Below are positions 35,834-47,075 of a stretch of 64,000 nt of DNA, in pieces. Made by a program: the position numbers and the translations under genes. Every line of letters begins with the position of its first letter. Position 1 is the first letter of the stretch. The stretch is taken from the NCBI GenBank assembly GCA_905221605.1, contig CAJNDS010002585.1:124001-188000 (forward strand), read 5' to 3'. Below the pieces are notes generated by a model, which was not told the DNA's origin, did not search any database, and was given only the letters and a program-made list of their open reading frames with translations. This DNA comes from Symbiodinium natans (Eukaryota; Sar; Dinophyceae; Suessiales; Symbiodiniaceae).

Positions 35834-37995
35834 CCTTATGGACTTCTGGTTCAAGTGCTCTTTGGGGCCCGAGGGGTTCCGGGGCAGCTGGCAGGCATTC
35901 TTCTGCCGTTCAGGTCTTCGGTGGGTACTGTGCAAAGTTCCTGCATCGTCTGGGCTTGATGAAAGTATAGGTTGGGATGTTCCCCCTTGTACTAGCAATC
36001 CCTTGATGGGGATTATAGTGCCCCCCCCAATTATAGTCCCTATTAAGGACTGTCAGCATAAGGGGAACATCCCAAAGTATAGGCCTTCTTGACCTAGGGT
36101 CGTTTGCAATGCGTGCAACTATTCCAGCAAAGATAACGCAAAGGGGTTCTTCCATCTTCGGCTTTGCAGATGTTGCTTCATGCTCCAGGCCCGCGTTTCT
36201 GACAAAAGTGCTTGGCTTTGGTCGGCAGCGTGTCAGAAGAAAGGTGGGTCTTGAGGGCTCCTGCCGCAGAAACTGAGCGAAGCTGGTGATTGTGCGCTTT
36301 GAGAGCCCTTCAGACACTGTGTCATCTTCGTGTCAGCAGTGTCGCTAATCTCCAGGGTGATAGCGGGGGGGGTGCCACAGCATTGATGTTGCTTGTGGAC
36401 CTCCTCGCAGCTTCATTGCGTGTTAAACATGTCAACTATCACCGGGATCGCGATTCAACCTTGTGGAGGACGCCACCTTGCAACTGTCGCCATCAAACAT
36501 TTCCGTGCTGTAGAAGCCGCGGGTAACGCGAAATTCCAGATCAAACCTGTAAGAATCCCCCCGACCCCTCCTTACAGCTGTAGCCCACAGATTCAATCTA
36601 GCCCATATCCAGACCGTGCATCCCAAGTCTCACGAACCCCATGTGAGGTGTTCACATAAACTTTACACAAACACGACTCTCGTAACACCCGATCATCTGC
36701 ATCAAACAACGAGATGATCTTTGTATTCAACTCTCAACCCACCTCAGCCCAAAAGACCTTTCATTCAGCCCCAGACCCAGCACTCACTGTCGAAGCTGCA
36801 GAAACCTCGTAGCCGCAGCCCAAAAGGAAACGCCACCCTTCGTTAAAGCACGGCTCCATCCAGTCTTCAGACTCCTTATATCGAGTACCACCACAGTCTG
36901 CGATGTTGATGATCTGGGCAAGAGCTTGTATTGCAGCTTTGGGCATAGGTCTCTATGGCCTAGGGCTACCGCTGTAAGGCTGAGGGATTTGGTGGTCGTC
37001 ACATACAGAACCCTTCAGGAGCAAAGCCTGCAGCTTCATCACCTATGAACCGAGACCTGGTTTTGGGGGCATGGTTGCTGTGGCCCTGTTGGTGAGGCTG
37101 CAATTACCCACATGCTACACATGACCAGAAAGCCCGCAGCAAGAAAAGTCAACGTTTTCCCAAGGCGCTCATTTCCTTGGCCCAGTACGAGTTTCCAAAA
37201 CACCAGAGACTTTGGGCAGAAGCAAGATCTCTAGAACCGCTGGGAACTCAGTCCGCGCTAAAAGCTCGGCTTTACTTGCTGGGAAGTCCGAGAGCCGCGA
37301 TGTGTTGTGGTAGGCAGGATTGTTGTTAAACCCTAAACCCTAAACCTTAAACCCTAAACCCAAAACCCTAAACCCTAAACCCGAAGAGGCAGCTGACTGA
37401 GGCCTCACGGGAGGCCAGCCGGCTCAGTTCAGTTCAGTTCAAGGATGGGTGTAGGCAAAGCTCCTCGAAGCTTATTGCTTTGTTTCGTAACTGACTGCTT
37501 TGTGCAGCACGAAACTTCTCGTCCGAAATCACCTGAACATCTCATGTCGAAACCCTGTTCGCGGCCCCCCAAAAAAGTCAGGCAAAACTTGCAGTCCTGA
37601 CATCATCTCTCCATCAAGTCTCATCCTTGCCTCATCCCAAGATTAAGTCGCCGCGCCTCCTTGCCATTGAAGAGCATCTTCGCACTGTCGTCGGCCCAAA
37701 CTCGCAACTTATATTTTCCTTGGAGGCAAATGGGGAAGCTCATGATGATGTTCGGTAACATGGAAATCTTACGATGCTGTCTCGATTGCTGTGAGTTCAG
37801 AACAGCATGTTTTCTTGTCGTTGCTCTCATCACCACACTTTGGGTCACAGTCGCACCTGGTATCGAGCAGTTTAGGCCCCCTCTGCGTCTCCCTGACACT
37901 CTCAGAATGTTGCCAGCTTACCCGCCGTGTCGATCATCAGGAAGCCTGAGTACCTGGAGAGTTCCCCCAGGGTTTTGAGGTTTTGCAGTCGGCAA
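35834..37995 (-). CDS. Eight-exon gene with PA14-like segment (partial)
   Basis: Exons 37922-37995, 37631-37718, 37383-37424, 36788-36950, 36662-36696, 36477-36546, 36094-36272 and 35834-35927 keep phase at every junction. The first two give YSGFLMIDTAGKYKLRVWAD then DSAKMLFNGKE. This is the core strand-turn-DD-x-NGK pattern of PA14 carbohydrate-binding domains, split by a 203-nt GT-AG intron (GTAAGC...CTCCAAG|G). Exon 2 ends ATGAG|GCAAGG, a GC donor; reading on gives a stop at 37621. Later exons include ADCGGTRYKESEDWMEPCFN, MIGCYESRVCV, KFDLEFRVTRGFYSTEMFDG and EPLCVIFAGIVARIAN. Exon 3 and exon 8 both end at telomere-type arrays. The intron between exons 7 and 8 holds an inverted-repeat element (35972-36075). 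Only the PA14-like part is recognisable; the rest of a PA14 domain is not evident. Confidence 0.55.
35972..36075. mobile_element. Inverted-repeat element family A, copy 1 (8-bp TSD)
   Basis: Begins TTGGGATGTTCCCCCTT and ends AAGGGGAACATCCCAA, flanked on both sides by AGTATAGG. The interior carries a second inverted pair (GGGATTATAG / CTATTAAGGACTG), so the element folds into a long hairpin. It encodes nothing. It lies in an intron of the 35834-37995 gene. Confidence 0.9.
37327..37382 (-). repeat. CCCTAAA array at a donor site
   Basis: About eight units. It sits directly after the exon at 37383-37424 on the transcribed minus strand. Confidence 0.95.
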
Positions 37996-38032
37996 CTGTC
38001 GGGTGGGGACAGCAGTTCTTGGAGCTGCGCTT
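37996..38032. other. Short gap between divergent models
   Basis: Separates the first recognised minus-strand exon (37995) from plus-strand coding-like sequence. The 5' end of the minus-strand gene is probably further right. Confidence 0.3.
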
Positions 38033-38234
38033 TTGAGTGAGCGTGGTTTCTCGGGAACGGACCCTTGTGGATGCACTCGCTTCACAGGGGTTTAGGGTTT
38101 CGCCACCCGCACTGCACGCACATCCAGCGCCCGCATCCGCAGGGTCGAGTCGAGGTTATCGGGAGAAAGTCGCGCAACCCATTGGCGCGCTTGACATTGG
38201 TGGACTGGTTAGTCCCTTTCCGCAGAAGTCTGGG
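38033..38234 (+). CDS. Two candidate exons around a 53-nt intron
   Basis: Exon 1 (about 38033-38089) ends ACAGGG|GTTTAGGG and exon 2 (38143-38234) follows CATCCGCAG|G. The join gives LWMHSLHRG then SSRGYREKVAQPIGALDIGG. Exon 2 ends G|GTTTAGGG again. The 53-nt intron starts with two telomere-type units. The unspliced frame is also open, so the intron is not proven. Confidence 0.4.
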
Positions 38235-38999
38235 GTTTAGGGTTTAGGGTGGATGCTTCAGAAGCAGAAACGGTCGTCAATCCCCACCCACATAAAAACC
38301 CATGCATGTCGTCGTAGACTTTCCGAGGAGGGGTGAGACGATACTCCCCTTAGAACCTTAATAAAAAACTATTTTTAATATCCTCTTGGGTTTTATATAA
38401 AATATAGAATAATTCCCAAGGGGGAATTTCGGAGAAATCCTAGAAGGCTGAGCGTGGACATATGTTCGAGCCCCGCTCGTTACCCATGTGCCCCAGCGGC
38501 AGTCCTGGCGGCAAAGTTGTCGCCGAGATCTTTTGTTTTCCAGTAGTCCAACCTTACGTCATTGGGCTTTCTTGGGAAACATCCCAGGGGTAAGAGCTGT
38601 GTTTCAGAGGTTCCAGGAAACAGAAAGATGGAATAGGCAATGGACACTGCTGGCTGCTAGACGAGAGAATGAGCCTGGGCAACGCGCCATGTTGACAGTC
38701 TGGAGTTGTCCCCGCGACTCAGGGATCTCTTGAGTCAAGGAACGAGACATGAAATTAAGCCAAGCGCACCTCGAACACCAAAGGGTGCGCAAGCCCAAAC
38801 CCCGTCGGTGGTACAATTCCTTATGGTCAAACCCCGTGGGTCCCCATATTTTTGCAAAGAAGGCAGCTTGGGAATCGTCTCGACCTGCGCAGCACGCGCT
38901 TCAGAAGTTCCGGGTGCTCTGAGGACGCAAAGCATGGCGGCTTCAGAGGTTTCGAGGTGTCAGGGTGCCGGTGCTTCATTGCTTTTGTCAGATTTTTAG
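38235..38999. other. AT-rich inverted segment and unassigned DNA
   Basis: 38341-38432 is AT-rich with CCCCTTAG and CCAAGGGGG ends, another possible short inverted-repeat element; 39189-39275 is similar (CTCCCCCTACCCCCTAAA to ATTAGGGGGAAG). No gene called. Confidence 0.4.
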
Positions 39000-39044
39000 G
39001 GCAGCTTGACCTCTCGCAACTCACCTGGCAAAGCTCAGAGGGGA
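39000..39044 (+). CDS. Candidate 45-nt exon before an array
   Basis: After GATTTTTAG|G and before A|GTTTAGGG. Encodes QLDLSQLTWQSSEG. Support comes from the frame, both splice signals and the array starting at the donor (39045-39076). Confidence 0.35.
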
Positions 39045-41556
39045 GTTTAGGGTTTAGGGTTTAGGGTTTAGGGGAGTTGCAAGATGTGTAAAAAAAAAAA
39101 CACTGCCGGCCAAGTGGGTTGCAGCTGGAAATCCGCGCCGTGGTGCTCTGTGCTCTGTGTGAGCACTCGCTTAATCCGTAGCATTAAGCTCCCCCTACCC
39201 CCTAAAATTAAATACCCTCCCCTAATACTGTAATCAACTATAAGCGGGGTTTTTAAATATTAGGGGGAAGGGATTAGTATTGAATGTCAGCGTCACCTTA
39301 TCCTCGCCTTACAATGACCACAGTGAACCTCATCGCCCTCATGATGCCCCGAAGATGCGATGGACCGGTGGTATGTCAAACATGTTCACTGTGCCCGAAA
39401 ATCACGCGGCCTTGTTGGGGGTCTGGTACTCCAGATCCGGGAACTTGCACTTATCCTGGCCAGCACAAAGCTGCAAGCAGTCTTCAACACGCCGCGGGTA
39501 CATACGAGCAGGCTTGGTGTTGCTGTTATCGCTGTGTCAACGCAAGACCTGTTTCACGAAAGTGTTGAAGTTCAATCCCCAGCATACATTTACAAAGCCA
39601 TAGTAAAGGGAAGGGCGGTAAGCGCAAGGGCGAGGGATTCTCTCAGGGCATGGCATTAACACAAGAAGCTTGCTGACTGCGCAGCTCATGAAAACAAATG
39701 CAAGGTAGCAGTAGTCAGTATCGAGTGGATTTCACTACTGGAAGCCATCTTAGTACTTGTCATTCCGAGCAGTCGTCTCCAGAAAATTGTGCCCGCCCTT
39801 TTTTTCAGAGTTTCCTACGGGAACCCCCCATCTGTTGCTTGTGTTGGTCCTGAAGCCACCAACTTTAGAAAAGTCAGGGGCAAAGGAATGATGCCTTTTT
39901 GAATGGCTAGTTCTTTTTTCTTTGTTTGTTGTTGTGCTTTTTGTTGTTGTTTTTTTTTTTTTTGTTGGGGGGGGTGCTACACTGTACTTATATGGTGAAC
40001 CAAGGGGAATACAGCCGGCTGTGGTGTGACCCTCTCTTGCCTCAGCCACACAAGCAACAACTCAGACAATAAGTGCATTGTTGCACCCTTGACCTTCATC
40101 CCCCCACAATCGCCGAAATTTGGCCCAAAGCCACATGGCCTTCGCTGCAATCTCCATGTGCATGAAGTATTCTGCCTTGCAGTTGAAACGAAGGGCCGGT
40201 AGAAGGCTTAGCAAAGGGGCGATTGTTGCTTCATTACTCTTCGGGCTTTACTACAGAGTGCCTCTCTGTGGAATATGCCCTTCAATGAGATGTCATCAAG
40301 ATATCCGAATCTCCAAGGTGCTCAGTTCCCGAAACAACTTCCAGCCTTGCGGATCTTAAGGCCTCAAGCCTATCAAGGCAAACATGCCGTCGTCTCGTTG
40401 TCAGTGAATGATCGAAGGTTTGGAGCCTTGAGGGGTTTGGGCGCTTGGCACTTGCAATCTTAGGCTTTGTATGCTTGTGGTGAGCTTGCGCACCGCAAGC
40501 TACAGTAAGCTCGGCAGGTCTGAGCCGGCATATGAGCAAGCAAGGGCCCCGGTGTACGCGAGACTCGCTCTGCTCAAGCTCTCGCTCTCAGGTCTTTTTT
40601 AGCTTGGGGTGCAGGGATTTGGAGATCTGAGGGTCAATGAGTGCAATTCAGAAGCTTCAAGTGGGCCTGAAGTGACAGTTTTGGAAGTTGGGAACCCGCT
40701 CATCACTATTGCAAGGACGCCTACAGAAGGTATACCGTACTACCGGTATCCCTTCTCTTCAGAAACCAAGACGCTGGACGTCAGAATAATGGTGTTGTCG
40801 GACCCTTCCTATGTGGGCACTGCGACATATGGCCGTTGTGCAATCTGACCGACTTTCACAACTCCTTTCCCTTGCGATTTCTCCATGGTGCTATAGATGT
40901 GTATATAACGCTCTCCATTCCGGTTGAGTCTCTGCAGGGTATACCCTAAACCGCCTAACCCTAAACCACATGGTACACCCACATGTTGAGACCCCTGGAT
41001 TCTGGAAGCCTTTAGAGTTTAGGAACCCGCTCTGATCTGAATGTCAGGGTTTGGCAGGGTGTAGGGTTTAGGGTCCCAAAGCTTGAGGCGCCTTGATGCC
41101 CGGTTGGAGCGACTCGCCGGCGAGATGGGCGTTGCGAAGAATGGTTGTAAACATGTAGCCTTACATGCAGGGCGGTTTCGGATACCTACTTAGACTGAAA
41201 TAGGAGCATGTAAAGATTGAACTGGGGCGAGACGCGCCCCTCTTAAGAATTGGCACAACAATCTCATTGTCAGAGTCCCCAGTTATGGACCGCAGACTCA
41301 GTACTTGGTACCGGAGCTGAAAAGGAAATGTTCAGCACGTTTGTTTCGATTTCCTGTGCACTGAAAGCACATTTTGGTTTTGCAGGTGTCAGGGTATCAG
41401 AGTTATGGGTACGAACCCATGACAACCTGTGGAAATCATGACAGGCAAGCATGCAAGTTCCCTCTACGGGATTGCCAAGGTCATTGGCAAGAACGCCGGC
41501 GACGAGGACTACGGTGTTTTAGGATTTGGGAAGTGTTGCGGAACGGGTTCAAGACC
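39045..41556. other. No supported gene
   Basis: Holds the TTTAGGG array at 39045-39076, the AT-rich inverted segment 39189-39275, a T-rich tract (39910-39964) and short arrays near 40938-40967 and 41056-41072. Frames around 39280-39660 overlap in three phases and none is convincing. Confidence 0.45.
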
Positions 41557-41899
41557 TCAGGCTACCAGGTGCACTAGACCGAGCTCTCGCGCTCGTGCAA
41601 CTGACTCACCCCTGAGGTTTGCTTTCCAAATGCCTCTCGAGCGAGGGGCCTGGCTCCTGTCAGAAACGCCACGCATCAGCGTGGTTTTTCGCAGCTGGGG
41701 AAGACAACTTCCGATTCTTGCACGACCAGGAATCAACATGACCAGCTTGGTGACAAAGGAAGCTAAATCCAACATCATGGAACGAAGCTGATCAACGTGA
41801 AAAGTCGGAAGCGAGGAAGGAATGCCCAAGTCTTCCATGGCATGTTGGAAGCTGCTTGAGAGCGCGGACCCGATGTAATCCAGTCTGTGACCGACTCCC
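41557..41899 (-). CDS. Candidate exon; possible endonuclease-like motif
   Basis: Follows GTGCTGCAAG|G. Opens GVGHRLDYIGSALSSSFQHA, continues MEDLGIPSSLPTFHVDQLRS, and stays open to 41557. Codon use is natural for about 95 residues. HRLDYI resembles the R-[IL]-DY-I motif of endonuclease/exonuclease/phosphatase domains (as in LINE endonucleases), with an aspartate/histidine pair downstream, but the match is weak. It may continue from the exon at 42059-42160. Confidence 0.45.
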
Positions 41900-42024
41900 C
41901 TTGCAGCACGTATCAGGAGCTCTTAGACTTGGACGTGCCCTTTCCTGGAGAAACCTCAAAGGAAGCAAGCCATGCTTTCCACGAAGCCGGCTTGGCTGAT
42001 CCAGAAATACATCTGAACACAGAC

Positions 42025-42058
42025 TCACACCCTACACCCTACACCCTAAACCATAAAC
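42025..42058 (-). repeat. Degenerate CCCTACA/CCCTAAA array at a donor site
   Basis: Four to five degenerate units next to the donor AGG|GTTTATGG of the exon at 42059-42160. Confidence 0.8.
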
Positions 42059-42160
42059 CCTAATTTTTGAGAACCGAGCCAAGATGCCCATATATGAAGC
42101 CGGCATCATCTGATGGACGTTCTTGGGCTGACACTGGCTGTACACCACCGTCATGTGATC
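42059..42160 (-). CDS. Candidate internal exon, unknown product
   Basis: A 34-codon exon in phase 0 between CCTCTCGCAG|G and G|GTTTATGGTTTAGGG. Encodes DHMTVVYSQCQPKNVHQMMP then ASYMGILARFSKIR. One of the cleanest single exons in the window: good acceptor, natural composition, array at the donor. Confidence 0.5.
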
Positions 42161-42227
42161 CTGCGAGAGGCCCCCCCCCAAAAAACACGCGCATAACCGA
42201 ACTAAGACCAGCAGCAGCACCCCCATT

Positions 42228-42328
42228 AGGATTTAGGGTTGGTTTAGGGTTTAGGGTTTAGGGTTTAGGGTTTAGGGTTTAGGGTTTAGGGTTTAGGGTT
42301 TAGGGTTTAGGGTTTAGGGTTTAGGGTT
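42228..42328 (+). repeat. TTTAGGG array, about 13 units
   Basis: Nearly perfect. It is followed by 34 nt of unique sequence, then a consensus donor GAG|GTAAGT (42360) and a second short array (42368-42391). The 34 nt (FRLSHWRKRAR) could be a plus-strand microexon whose acceptor TTTAG|G is the last repeat unit. Confidence 0.97.
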
Positions 42329-42619
42329 TCGACTCTCACACTGGCGTAAGCGGGCGAGGTAAGTCCAGGGTTTAGGGTTTAGGGTCCAGGGATCCCCCCC
42401 CCCTGCCTCCTGGTCTGCCTTTGTAGAGGATCAGGGGCGCTTTTTTGACGCAAGATTGCTGTCAAGTTGCCCCTCCCCTCATTGAGTTCTAGCGCCTCTT
42501 ATTAAAGGGCTCCCGAGTTCAATCTGCAAACCTGGGCCGCGCCGCCAAGCTGGGGAGGTTTTCAGGGTGTAGAGTGCCCATCTTCAGCAGAAACCAGCTG
42601 AAACCCCGAATCCCCAAAG

Positions 42620-42689
42620 AAGCTCCGGATCTTCGAGCTGGTGAGGCATGAGGCAGTCGTTCCGCCCGCCAATTCGAAGATGCCTTTCC
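42620..42689 (+). CDS. Candidate internal exon, unknown product
   Basis: Follows CCCCAAAG and ends TTTCC|GTGAGT. Encodes KLRIFELVRHEAVVPPANSK. A degenerate TTTAGGG array starts about 20 nt into the intron (42710-42752). The strand is opposite to its neighbours. Confidence 0.4.
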
Positions 42690-42959
42690 GTGAGTTTTAG
42701 AGTCTCGGTCTAGGGTTTAGGGATGTTTAGGGTGTAGGGTTTATGGTTTAGGAGTCTCAGCTGTTGAGACGGGGCTGTTGCGGGACCCCTCAAAACCGGC
42801 TTGAGGGGCTTCGGGTTCTTTGGCCGCCTTGCAAGCCCACGACTTGTGCATTTGCCTTGCAACGGTCATTAAGGCATTGACTCCCTGGTTTTTTTCATCC
42901 GGACCTTTTGGGGAGAAAGTAGGGTTGCAGTGACAGCCCCCATGGCCATCCTGACTTCC

Positions 42960-43003
42960 CCTAAACCCTAAACCCTAAGCCCTAAGCCCTAAACCCTAAC
43001 CCC
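42960..43003 (-). repeat. CCCTAAA/CCCTAAG array
   Basis: Six units. On the minus strand it follows the donor G|GTTAGG of the exon at 43028-43078 after about 25 nt. Confidence 0.93.
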
Positions 43004-43027
43004 CGAGTAAAAAAACGGGGTCCTAAC

Positions 43028-43078
43028 CCTGGAAGATCGACTTCCATTCCATGGCGCCTGCTGGACGGATCAGATTCG
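43028..43078 (-). CDS. Candidate internal exon, unknown product
   Basis: Between CTTGGAG and CAGG|GTTAGG. Encodes NLIRPAGAMEWKSIFQ. Short but with natural composition. Confidence 0.35.
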
Positions 43079-43172
43079 CTCCAAGATTCGCTGGTGTAGG
43101 TCGTCCTTAGGTCACAAGGCTTAGCGTCGCTTCGCCGTGTTTTGCAAATGTGGGTTTACGAAAAAAAAAAAA

Positions 43173-43236
43173 GGGGACCCCTGAAAAACACCCAGAAATT
43201 GTAGGATTCCCTTATAACAAGGACACCTCAAGAAGG
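43173..43236 (-). repeat. Dispersed repeat family B, copy 2
   Basis: Reverse complement of the element at 3315-3382: TTATAAGGGAATCCTAC and CAGGGGTCCCCTTTT blocks in the same order, preceded by a poly-A run. Confidence 0.65.
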
Positions 43237-43907
43237 CACACGTATTTTCGGAAATCCCCACATGAGTATGGTGGGCTTTAGTCAGCCTTACACCACTCTC
43301 AAGGCAGGGGTGTTGTAAAATTCAGAACCGCAGTCTCTCCAACGCAGAACATGGGCATGCTCAAGAGGCTCGGGGAGTCCTGGGGGCGCGGACAACAGCG
43401 TGACAGCCCAAAACCCCTAGAAGCGGACGAGACCGCGACAGCCCGAAACCCCACAGTGGCACGCATTTCTTATCCGCGGTAGCCGACGATAGGATCACTT
43501 GCCGGAAGATGTATCACAGAGAGAAAGATAACCGGAACTTGCACTAACTTGGCATCTTCATGCCATTGTTTTATGCTATGTCATTGCATCTGTTTGTATC
43601 TTTTTGATATCTTTTGATATCTTTTCGTATCTTTTCTGTTTGTCTATCTTTTCGTATCTGTTTTTTGCAGATAAAACATTTGTGGATAGATACACGCAAA
43701 ACAGATTTCTTAGCCAAATCGGAAGAGGGCAGATTCAGCGAGTGTCGGAGGGCCTCAACCACAGCAAGAACCCACCCCCTGAAAGCCACAAACCCTCATC
43801 CGGAGCTGTCCCAGTCACGGACACTTTACACCGTCCACCAGCTGCACTTCGTTGTCCTGCAGGACTCTATTGCTTGCCTGTGAATAAGGCCTCCGTATGC
43901 TCAAAGG

Positions 43908-43941
43908 AAAACCCTAAACCCTAAACCCTAAACCCTAAACC
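43908..43941 (-). repeat. CCCTAAA array with open frames on both sides
   Basis: Five units. On the minus strand the exon-like peptide LALRVASMPLKPNM ends at its edge with GTTTAG. On the plus strand an ATG directly after it opens a 51-codon frame (MLGFKGMLATLRASNSFLLR) that ends inside a family A element. I cannot choose between them. Confidence 0.9.
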
Positions 43942-44021
43942 ATGTTGGGCTTCAAGGGCATGCTGGCAACTCTTAGAGCAAGCAACAGTTTCCTCCTTAG
44001 ATCGGGTCTTCAGTTGCAAGA

Positions 44022-44113
44022 GTTAGGTGTTCTGCTAACAGTCCTTAACAGGGATGATAGGGGGTACAACAATCCCGATTATGGACTTTTCGCATAAAGG
44101 GGAACATCTCACT
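44022..44113. mobile_element. Inverted-repeat element family A, degenerate copy 2
   Basis: Left end AGTTAGGTGTTCTGCTAACA, right end AAGGGGAACATCTCACT, with CAGTCCTTAACAGGG and ATCCCGATTATGGACT inside. Clearly related to 35972-36075, but the ends have decayed and no target duplication is visible. Confidence 0.65.
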
Positions 44114-44362
44114 GCATACAGTTTAACTACTTTGTGGGCTTGCCTTTCTTGAGAAATTGCAAGGTTGGCATCGGAGGCTACGCTGGTCAGACTCGGGTAT
44201 TCCGGCTCAGGGGATTGTTAGGGGTTTCTAGGGTTTAGGGGTTTCTAGGATTTCAACTATTTGGAGTCTAGGGTGATTGATTGACTGTTTTGGTGAAAGG
44301 CACCACACAAAGCAGATTACTCCAAGACTGCCAAGGCCGTCAGCCCGAAGAAACCCTGAAAC

Positions 44363-44446
44363 CCTTTAAAAGGCGTCTCCAGCTTCTCGTTGCAGAGCAG
44401 CAGGGCCACGCGCAGGCACGGCACCTTGCCCTTGAACTTGAAGTTC
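44363..44446 (-). CDS. Candidate internal exon, unknown product
   Basis: Follows GATTGTCAG|G and ends AAAGG|GTTTCAGGGTTTC, a degenerate telomere-like donor. Encodes NFKFKGKVPCLRVALLLCNE then KLETPFK. Very natural composition, one hydrophobic strand. I do not recognise the family. Confidence 0.5.
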
Positions 44447-44660
44447 CTGACAATCCTGGGCCAGCTGAGGCAAGACGAAGATGATCGGAGAGGCTTGTTC
44501 GTGTTTTCAGCAAGCGCTTTACAAGCGGCAAGAACACCTCTCGTGCAGCGTTAACAGGCAAGCCTGAAAGCAAAATGCAGGCCCAGAGGCAAGGATTTGA
44601 CCTCGAGGGTCTTCTCAAAGTAAACCCGTACCTTAGATCGCCGCCGCGTATTGCGCCAAG

Positions 44661-44697
<37 letters not shown>

Positions 44698-44730
44698 TGT
44701 GCGTGTGTGCGTGCGTGCGTGCGTGCGTGC
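44661..44730 (+). repeat. (GT)n microsatellite with GTGC variants
   Basis: TGTG run grading into TGCG/GTGC units. Confidence 0.97.
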
Positions 44731-44975
44731 CTGCGTGCTGTGAGTCATCAGCTGGTACGTTTAAGAGCGCTGGTTTGGAAGCTCTTGAAGTTTGCTGATA
44801 CTTGTCTCGCACAGTACCACTACTTGTGCTACGGTTTTTGACGGCCTATATAAGAGTCTTGAGCCTTGCCGCTGTTTGTATCTGAAGCTCGCAGAAGCGC
44901 TGCTCTGCGCCATTCTCCCAATACCCGCCGTCCATGTTCCACTATAGCCAATCGAAAACGTTTCAACACACGCAC

Positions 44976-44981
44976 AATATA

Positions 44982-45016
<35 letters not shown>
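44976..45016. repeat. (TA)n microsatellite
   Basis: ATATAT run with one central ACATAT interruption; self-complementary. Confidence 0.97.
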
Positions 45017-46456
45017 CACAAATTACTGTAGACAGGACAAAGTGCAGCTTCGTCCTCCTTGCCATTAGAAAGTCCAGTCAGCGGCCTCCACTCTTGGCGG
45101 TCACTTCCTGAGGCGTGTGGGAGAAGTGTTGAAGTACAGGCCTTTAACGAACCAGAATCGGGTGTTGGGGTGAATGCAAGTGTGGAGCTCGCAGCCAGAC
45201 CTGACTTCTTCGCATTCACTAGCTGCCAGTGTGATGCTACCGACGAAACGGGCGCTCCAAGACGCCCTGGCCCCAAGTCCTCACATCCTACTATTTTGCA
45301 GCTTGTTGGAATGCATGAGCGGGGCAAGACGTCCAGGCTTCGCAAGAACTCTCTAGGATAAATGGCCGATGCTGGACGCGTTTCTCAACAGATGTCCTGT
45401 ATTCCGGCTGCGGTGGGTTTAAGCTACTGCAAGATGTCTCTTCGAGATCCTCAATTCGAAGTCGGGATCTGGCGCACGTGCTTCACATGGTCGGAACGTG
45501 GCTTGAACTTGCGCGAGCCAATCAGGTGCTATACCTCTGTGACCTCTCAACTCCAGCTTTCCCAAACTCTGAAGACGGTCCGCTTGCATTGTGGCGACTG
45601 CAAGTCCCAAGAAACCATGAGCCCTGAACCGGGTGTTGCTCCAAGTTTCCCCAAGTGGTCCGGTACGAGAACATGAAGGAATAAACCTCAGCAGCAGCGA
45701 CTTGTTGCAGTATTTGCAGCCCGTAGGGCATGGGGGTTGTGAGGATTGTGGGGGTCTGCGACTTGGGGGCGAGGATGTCGAGGGCAAGCCACGCAGGCTC
45801 AAGGACTCAGGTCCTCGTCAGAGGGTCGGTAGAGGCCGTGCCTACGTTCCGTTTTTTGTTCTTCCTCCACCTCCCCTGAGAAAAAACGCCGCATCTAGTC
45901 CTTCTGCAGGGGAGGAGCAGTGCCCTCGCCATTCTTGCCTCCAACACCACCTTGCAGGAGGATACCGACGACCTTCGTCGGCTCCTGCCGTGCAGCGCAG
46001 TGCAGCGCCGGTAGCTGGGCCCCTCCCCCCGAAGGTCTCCGCGGCCTGAACATTATAAGGCCTGAAATCCAGAAAGGAAGTTGCCCTGGCCCTGCCTTGA
46101 AGTTGAAGATTATGATGGGATCTCTGGTGTGCCTCAGTCGACGAGCCATCAAGCAATCTGAGGTTTGGGCTGTAGCCTGATGAAGTTCCTTCTGCAAATG
46201 ACCGGTACTCCAGGCGCCACATGCGTTTCCATGTGTATGCGAGGCTTTTTAGGGCACCCTACGCAGGCACAGCCGTATGGCCTCTCACTTTCAAAGCTTC
46301 AGCCGCGCTGTGATAGTCGAACACCGCCTAACAGTGGAAATCCTGGAAGGTCCAAAAACTATATAGGCGTCAGCGAAAAAACAACAAAACACACATGCGC
46401 GGCGCCCAAAACCCTAATCCTGTTTTATTTCGGAAACAAAAAATTGCTTGCGGCAG

Positions 46457-47075
46457 CTTACGCTTTCCAAGCTTTTGCTTACGCCATGTCTTCGTTGCTG
46501 CTTCTACTTAAGCCGCTTACGCCGGCTAGCCCCTCCATCATCTTTTCACACACCATGCATTTTAAACAGACAAGAAGTGAAGGTCCACGCAAAAAAAAAC
46601 ATGCACGCTGCAGGCCAGAGCTTGGTTTCCAAACGGGACACCCTAGCAAAACACGTACAAACACCGGATCAGAGCCTGGTTTTGCGCGAGACATCCTAGG
46701 AAAACCCATGAAAACAGCACGTCAGGGCTTGGGCTGTAAGGCTGCCCCGGAAACGGAAAGCCAGAACACCTACGACCCACCATAAGCAACCGACTGGACT
46801 TCATAGGAGGCCTTACGCCACGCTTACGCCCTGCTTACGCCCTGCTTACGCCCTGCTTACGACCCGAAACCCGGAATGTACGGAGACTGAAAGCCTAATC
46901 TAGCAGTTGTTGTAGCAGCTGCTGCGTCAGGGGCTACAACTGAAAGGAGTGGTTCGCTTGGGACGTAAACAACAACACCATCAACAACAACAGCTTACGC
47001 CGCTTATGGCAACAATGTTTCTCCAGAAGTCCTTAATTACGCTCCCTTACGGAACACAACACTGTGCTTACGCCA
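46457..47075 (+). repeat. Cluster of GCTTACGCC motifs
   Basis: CTTACGCC occurs at least eight times, including a tandem block near 46811-46860 (CTGCTTACGCC units of 11 nt). Related CTTACG words lie between. All copies are on the same strand. Confidence 0.85.

Noticed and set aside
45842-46222. Minus-strand frame resembling a gene
   Set aside because: Three overlapping frames on both strands score alike by eye; no splice signals or family match.
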